Positions 5,612-7,451 of a stretch of DNA of 7,451 nt are shown here, piece after piece. The translations under genes were made by a program, and so were the position numbers. The notes beneath the pieces are model-generated. The model was not told the DNA's origin and did no database searches. It saw only the letters and a program-made list of their open reading frames with translations. Within the stretch, counting starts at the first letter, position 1. Each line of letters begins with the position of its first letter. Source of the DNA: Actinomycetes bacterium (GTDB taxonomy: Bacteria > Actinomycetota > Acidimicrobiia > Acidimicrobiales > Ilumatobacteraceae); the NCBI GenBank assembly GCA_023417265.1, contig JAEZFY010000023.1, positions 1 to 7,451 of the forward strand, written 5' to 3'.

Positions 5612-7451
5612 TCAGTCGCCGCCGACCGGCGCGTGGGCCTGATCGAAAGCGTCCCACAGCGCCGCGTAGCGGCCACCGGCGGAGAGCAGTTCGTCGTGGG
5701 TGCCGGCCTCGGCGACCTGGCCCTCCTCGATCAGGACGATCCGGTCGGCGCGCCGGGCGGTCTGCAGGCGGTGGGCGATCAGCAGCGTCGTGCGCCCGGC
5801 GGCGACGCGCGCCATCGCCCGCTGTACCTCGGCTTCGCTGGCGAGGTCGAGGTTCGAGGTCGCCTCGTCGAGGATCAGCACGGTCGGGTCGACGAGCGCG
5901 GCCCGGGCGAGGCACAGCAGCTGGCGTTCGCCCGCCGACAGCGAGCGCCCGGTTTCGCTGACCGGGGTGAGATAGCCGTGTGGCATCCCGGCGACGAGTT
6001 CGTGGGCGCCGACGGCTCGGGCAGCCTGCTCGATCTCGACGTCGGTGGCGTCGGGCCGTCCGTAGGCGATATTCGAGCGGATCGTGCCGGCGAAAAGGAA
6101 CGGCTCTTGCGGCACGTAGCCGAGCTGCCGCCGGTAGGCGGCGAGGTCGAGCGTGCGCACGTCGAGCCCGTCGACGAGCACGCGCCCACCGGTGGGGTCG
6201 TAGAAGCGGGCGACCAGCTTGACGAACGTCGACTTGCCGGCGCCGGTGGTGCCGACGAGGGCGACCGTCTCGCCGGGAGCGATCGTGAGGTCGACCCCGC
6301 GCAGCGCCTCGGGTGCATTGGCCGAGTAGCGGAAGCGGACGTCGTCGAGCACCACCTCACCCGACCAGCGCTGCGGGTCGACGGGTGCCGCCGGTGCCGG
6401 CGTCGACGACGGTGTGGCGAGCAGCTCGTCGAGCCGGCCGAGCGAGATGCGGGCCTGGACGAGCTGGTCGAACACCGCCGAGAGCTGTTGCAGCGGCGAG
6501 TAGAACTGGTCGAGGAACAGCAAGAAGGCAACCAGCAGGCCGGCGGTCACGTCGCCGTTGGCGATGAGGTGCGCGCCGAACCAGAGGGTCACCGCCTTGG
6601 CGATCGTCGACAGCAGCTGCACCGCCGCGAAGTAGGTGCTCATCAGCGCCATCGAGCGCAGGCGCAGATCGCGGAAGCGCTGCGACTTGGCGGCGAAGCG
6701 GGCGGCGTTGTTGTCGGTGCGAGCGAGCGACTGGGTGACCCGCACGCCGGCGATGCTCTCCTGCAGTTCGGCGTTGACGACCGACACCGCGTCGCGGGCG
6801 AGCAGGTAGTTGCGGGCCGACTGGACCTGGAACCACGCCGTGACCGCGGCGAGCACCGGCAGCACCGCGAACGCGGCGAGGGCGAGCCGCCAGTCGAGGT
6901 ACAGCAGCACCACGACCACGCCGGCGCACGACACGATCGCCGAGAGGGCGACCATCAGCCCTTGTTGGAGCAGCTGCGCCAGGGCCTCGACGTCGGTGGT
7001 CATGCGGGTCATGATCCGGCCGCCGAGCTCGCGGTCGTAGTAGTCGAGCGACAGGCGCTGCAGGTGGGCGAACGTGCGCACGCGCAGCGTGTACAGCATC
7101 CGCTCGCCGACCCGGGCGACGAGCCGCATCTCGATCACCTGGTTGGCCCAGCTGGCGAGTTGCACGGCGAGGAACGCCAGCACCATCCACCACAGGACGC
7201 GGCTGTGCCCGTCGGCGACGCCGGCGTCGAGCCCGTGGCGGATCAGCAGCGGACCGACGAGCGTGGTCAACCCGTCGATCACCACGAACGCGGCGACGGC
7301 GACGAGCGCCCACCGGAAGCGCCGCAGCAGCGTGCTCAGCGTTGACCGGCCGTCGCTGCCGGCGGCCGCCTCGGCACGGGTGACGTCGGGGCTGCCCGCC
7401 AGCGGGGGCAGGTGGGCGACCCGGGCGAGCAGCTCCGGCGTGGCGGCGACG
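5612..7451 (-). CDS. ABC exporter, permease plus ATPase (partial; probably second half of a fused double transporter)
   Basis: The C-terminal 612 residues of a type IV (ABCB-like) exporter are visible, numbered here from the window edge. A soluble segment (1-45, with PELLARVAHLPPLAG at 5-19) precedes six membrane segments at roughly 48-72, 85-105, 165-185, 187-207, 270-293 and 300-320. The ATPase domain (about 363-600) has Walker A GTTGAGKS (400-407), Q-loop YVPQEPF (Gln448), signature LSAGE (504-508, variant of LSGGQ), Walker B VLILDE (524-529, catalytic Glu529), D-loop SNLD and H-loop His560, so it looks catalytically competent. No ATG, GTG or TTG occurs in frame between the right edge and the GTG at 7291-7289, which lies inside the first membrane helix, so the gene must start beyond the window. 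The leading linker resembles the segment joining the halves of actinobacterial Rv0194-like double exporters. The substrate is unknown; family members export drugs, lipids or peptides. dxs follows 35 bases downstream. Confidence 0.92.
   Translation of the reverse strand, partial: VAATPELLARVAHLPPLAGSPDVTRAEAAAGSDGRSTLSTLLRRFRWALVAVAAFVVIDGLTTLVGPLLIRHGLDAGVADGHSRVLWWMVLAFLAVQLASWANQVIEMRLVARVGERMLYTLRVRTFAHLQRLSLDYYDRELGGRIMTRMTTDVEALAQLLQQGLMVALSAIVSCAGVVVVLLYLDWRLALAAFAVLPVLAAVTAWFQVQSARNYLLARDAVSVVNAELQESIAGVRVTQSLARTDNNAARFAAKSQRFRDLRLRSMALMSTYFAAVQLLSTIAKAVTLWFGAHLIANGDVTAGLLVAFLLFLDQFYSPLQQLSAVFDQLVQARISLGRLDELLATPSSTPAPAAPVDPQRWSGEVVLDDVRFRYSANAPEALRGVDLTIAPGETVALVGTTGAGKSTFVKLVARFYDPTGGRVLVDGLDVRTLDLAAYRRQLGYVPQEPFLFAGTIRSNIAYGRPDATDVEIEQAARAVGAHELVAGMPHGYLTPVSETGRSLSAGERQLLCLARAALVDPTVLILDEATSNLDLASEAEVQRAMARVAAGRTTLLIAHRLQTARRADRIVLIEEGQVAEAGTHDELLSAGGRYAALWDAFDQAHAPVGGD

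Noticed and set aside
3543..5642. 699-codon plus-strand open frame opposite dxs
   Set aside because: It is an antisense shadow created by high GC content and codon bias; the protein is low in complexity (Arg, Gly, Val, Asp) with no recognisable domain, while dxs on the other strand is unmistakable.
5612..7285. Taking the GTG at 7285 or the adjacent codon as the ABC exporter start
   Set aside because: It falls inside the first transmembrane helix and the frame continues open with sensible protein sequence to the window edge.
5633..7345. 570-codon plus-strand open frame opposite the ABC exporter
   Set aside because: Same effect: an Arg/Gly/Val/His-rich translation with no domain, antisense to a gene with all the ABC motifs.
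1..7451. RNA genes, CRISPR arrays, insertion sequences, phage or defence genes
   Set aside because: No tRNA or rRNA signature, direct-repeat array, transposase or nuclease/effector motifs were seen; almost all bases lie in ordinary metabolic or transport genes.

Overview
The window is very GC-rich and densely coded. Its gene content points to a high-GC actinobacterium: an actinobacterial-type DXS, a HisN of the inositol-monophosphatase family, a protein of the mycothiol-dependent maleylpyruvate isomerase family, and a large ABC exporter of the Rv0194-like style. Acidimicrobiia (Ilumatobacter-like) is my best guess from overall flavour, but the sequence does not prove it. No rRNA, tRNA, CRISPR array, insertion sequence or phage gene was seen. 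No spacer between genes exceeds 50 bases.

Layout, left to right. (1) 1-119, minus: the first 39 residues of an exported protein with a signal peptide; the rest lies off the left edge. (2) 116-865, minus: a mycothiol-dependent maleylpyruvate isomerase-family protein whose stop overlaps the start of the exported protein (GTGA). (3) 902-1555, plus: nfuA, an Fe-S cluster carrier, divergent from gene 2 across a 36-base spacer. (4) 1605-2783, minus: a PLP enzyme of the cystathionine gamma-synthase/lyase family, convergent with nfuA. (5) 2794-3582, minus: hisN-like histidinol-phosphatase. (6) 3579-5576, minus: dxs, first enzyme of the MEP isoprenoid pathway, overlapping hisN by GTGA. (7) 5612 to the right edge, minus: the C-terminal part of a large ABC exporter, probably the second half of a fused double transporter.

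Genes 7-6-5-4 are read in the same direction with gaps of 35, -4 and 10 bases, so they could form one transcript: exporter, dxs, hisN, PLP enzyme. The metabolic roles are housekeeping (isoprenoid precursors, histidine, sulfur amino acids, Fe-S assembly) and do not form one obvious pathway.

The most interesting pattern is regulatory. All four gene starts that do not overlap a preceding stop (865, 902, 2783, 5576) lack a properly placed Shine-Dalgarno sequence. All four have an actinobacterial -10 motif (TANNNT) ending only 6-9 bases before the start codon, the arrangement of leaderless transcripts. I did not find a convincing undescribed multi-gene system here.
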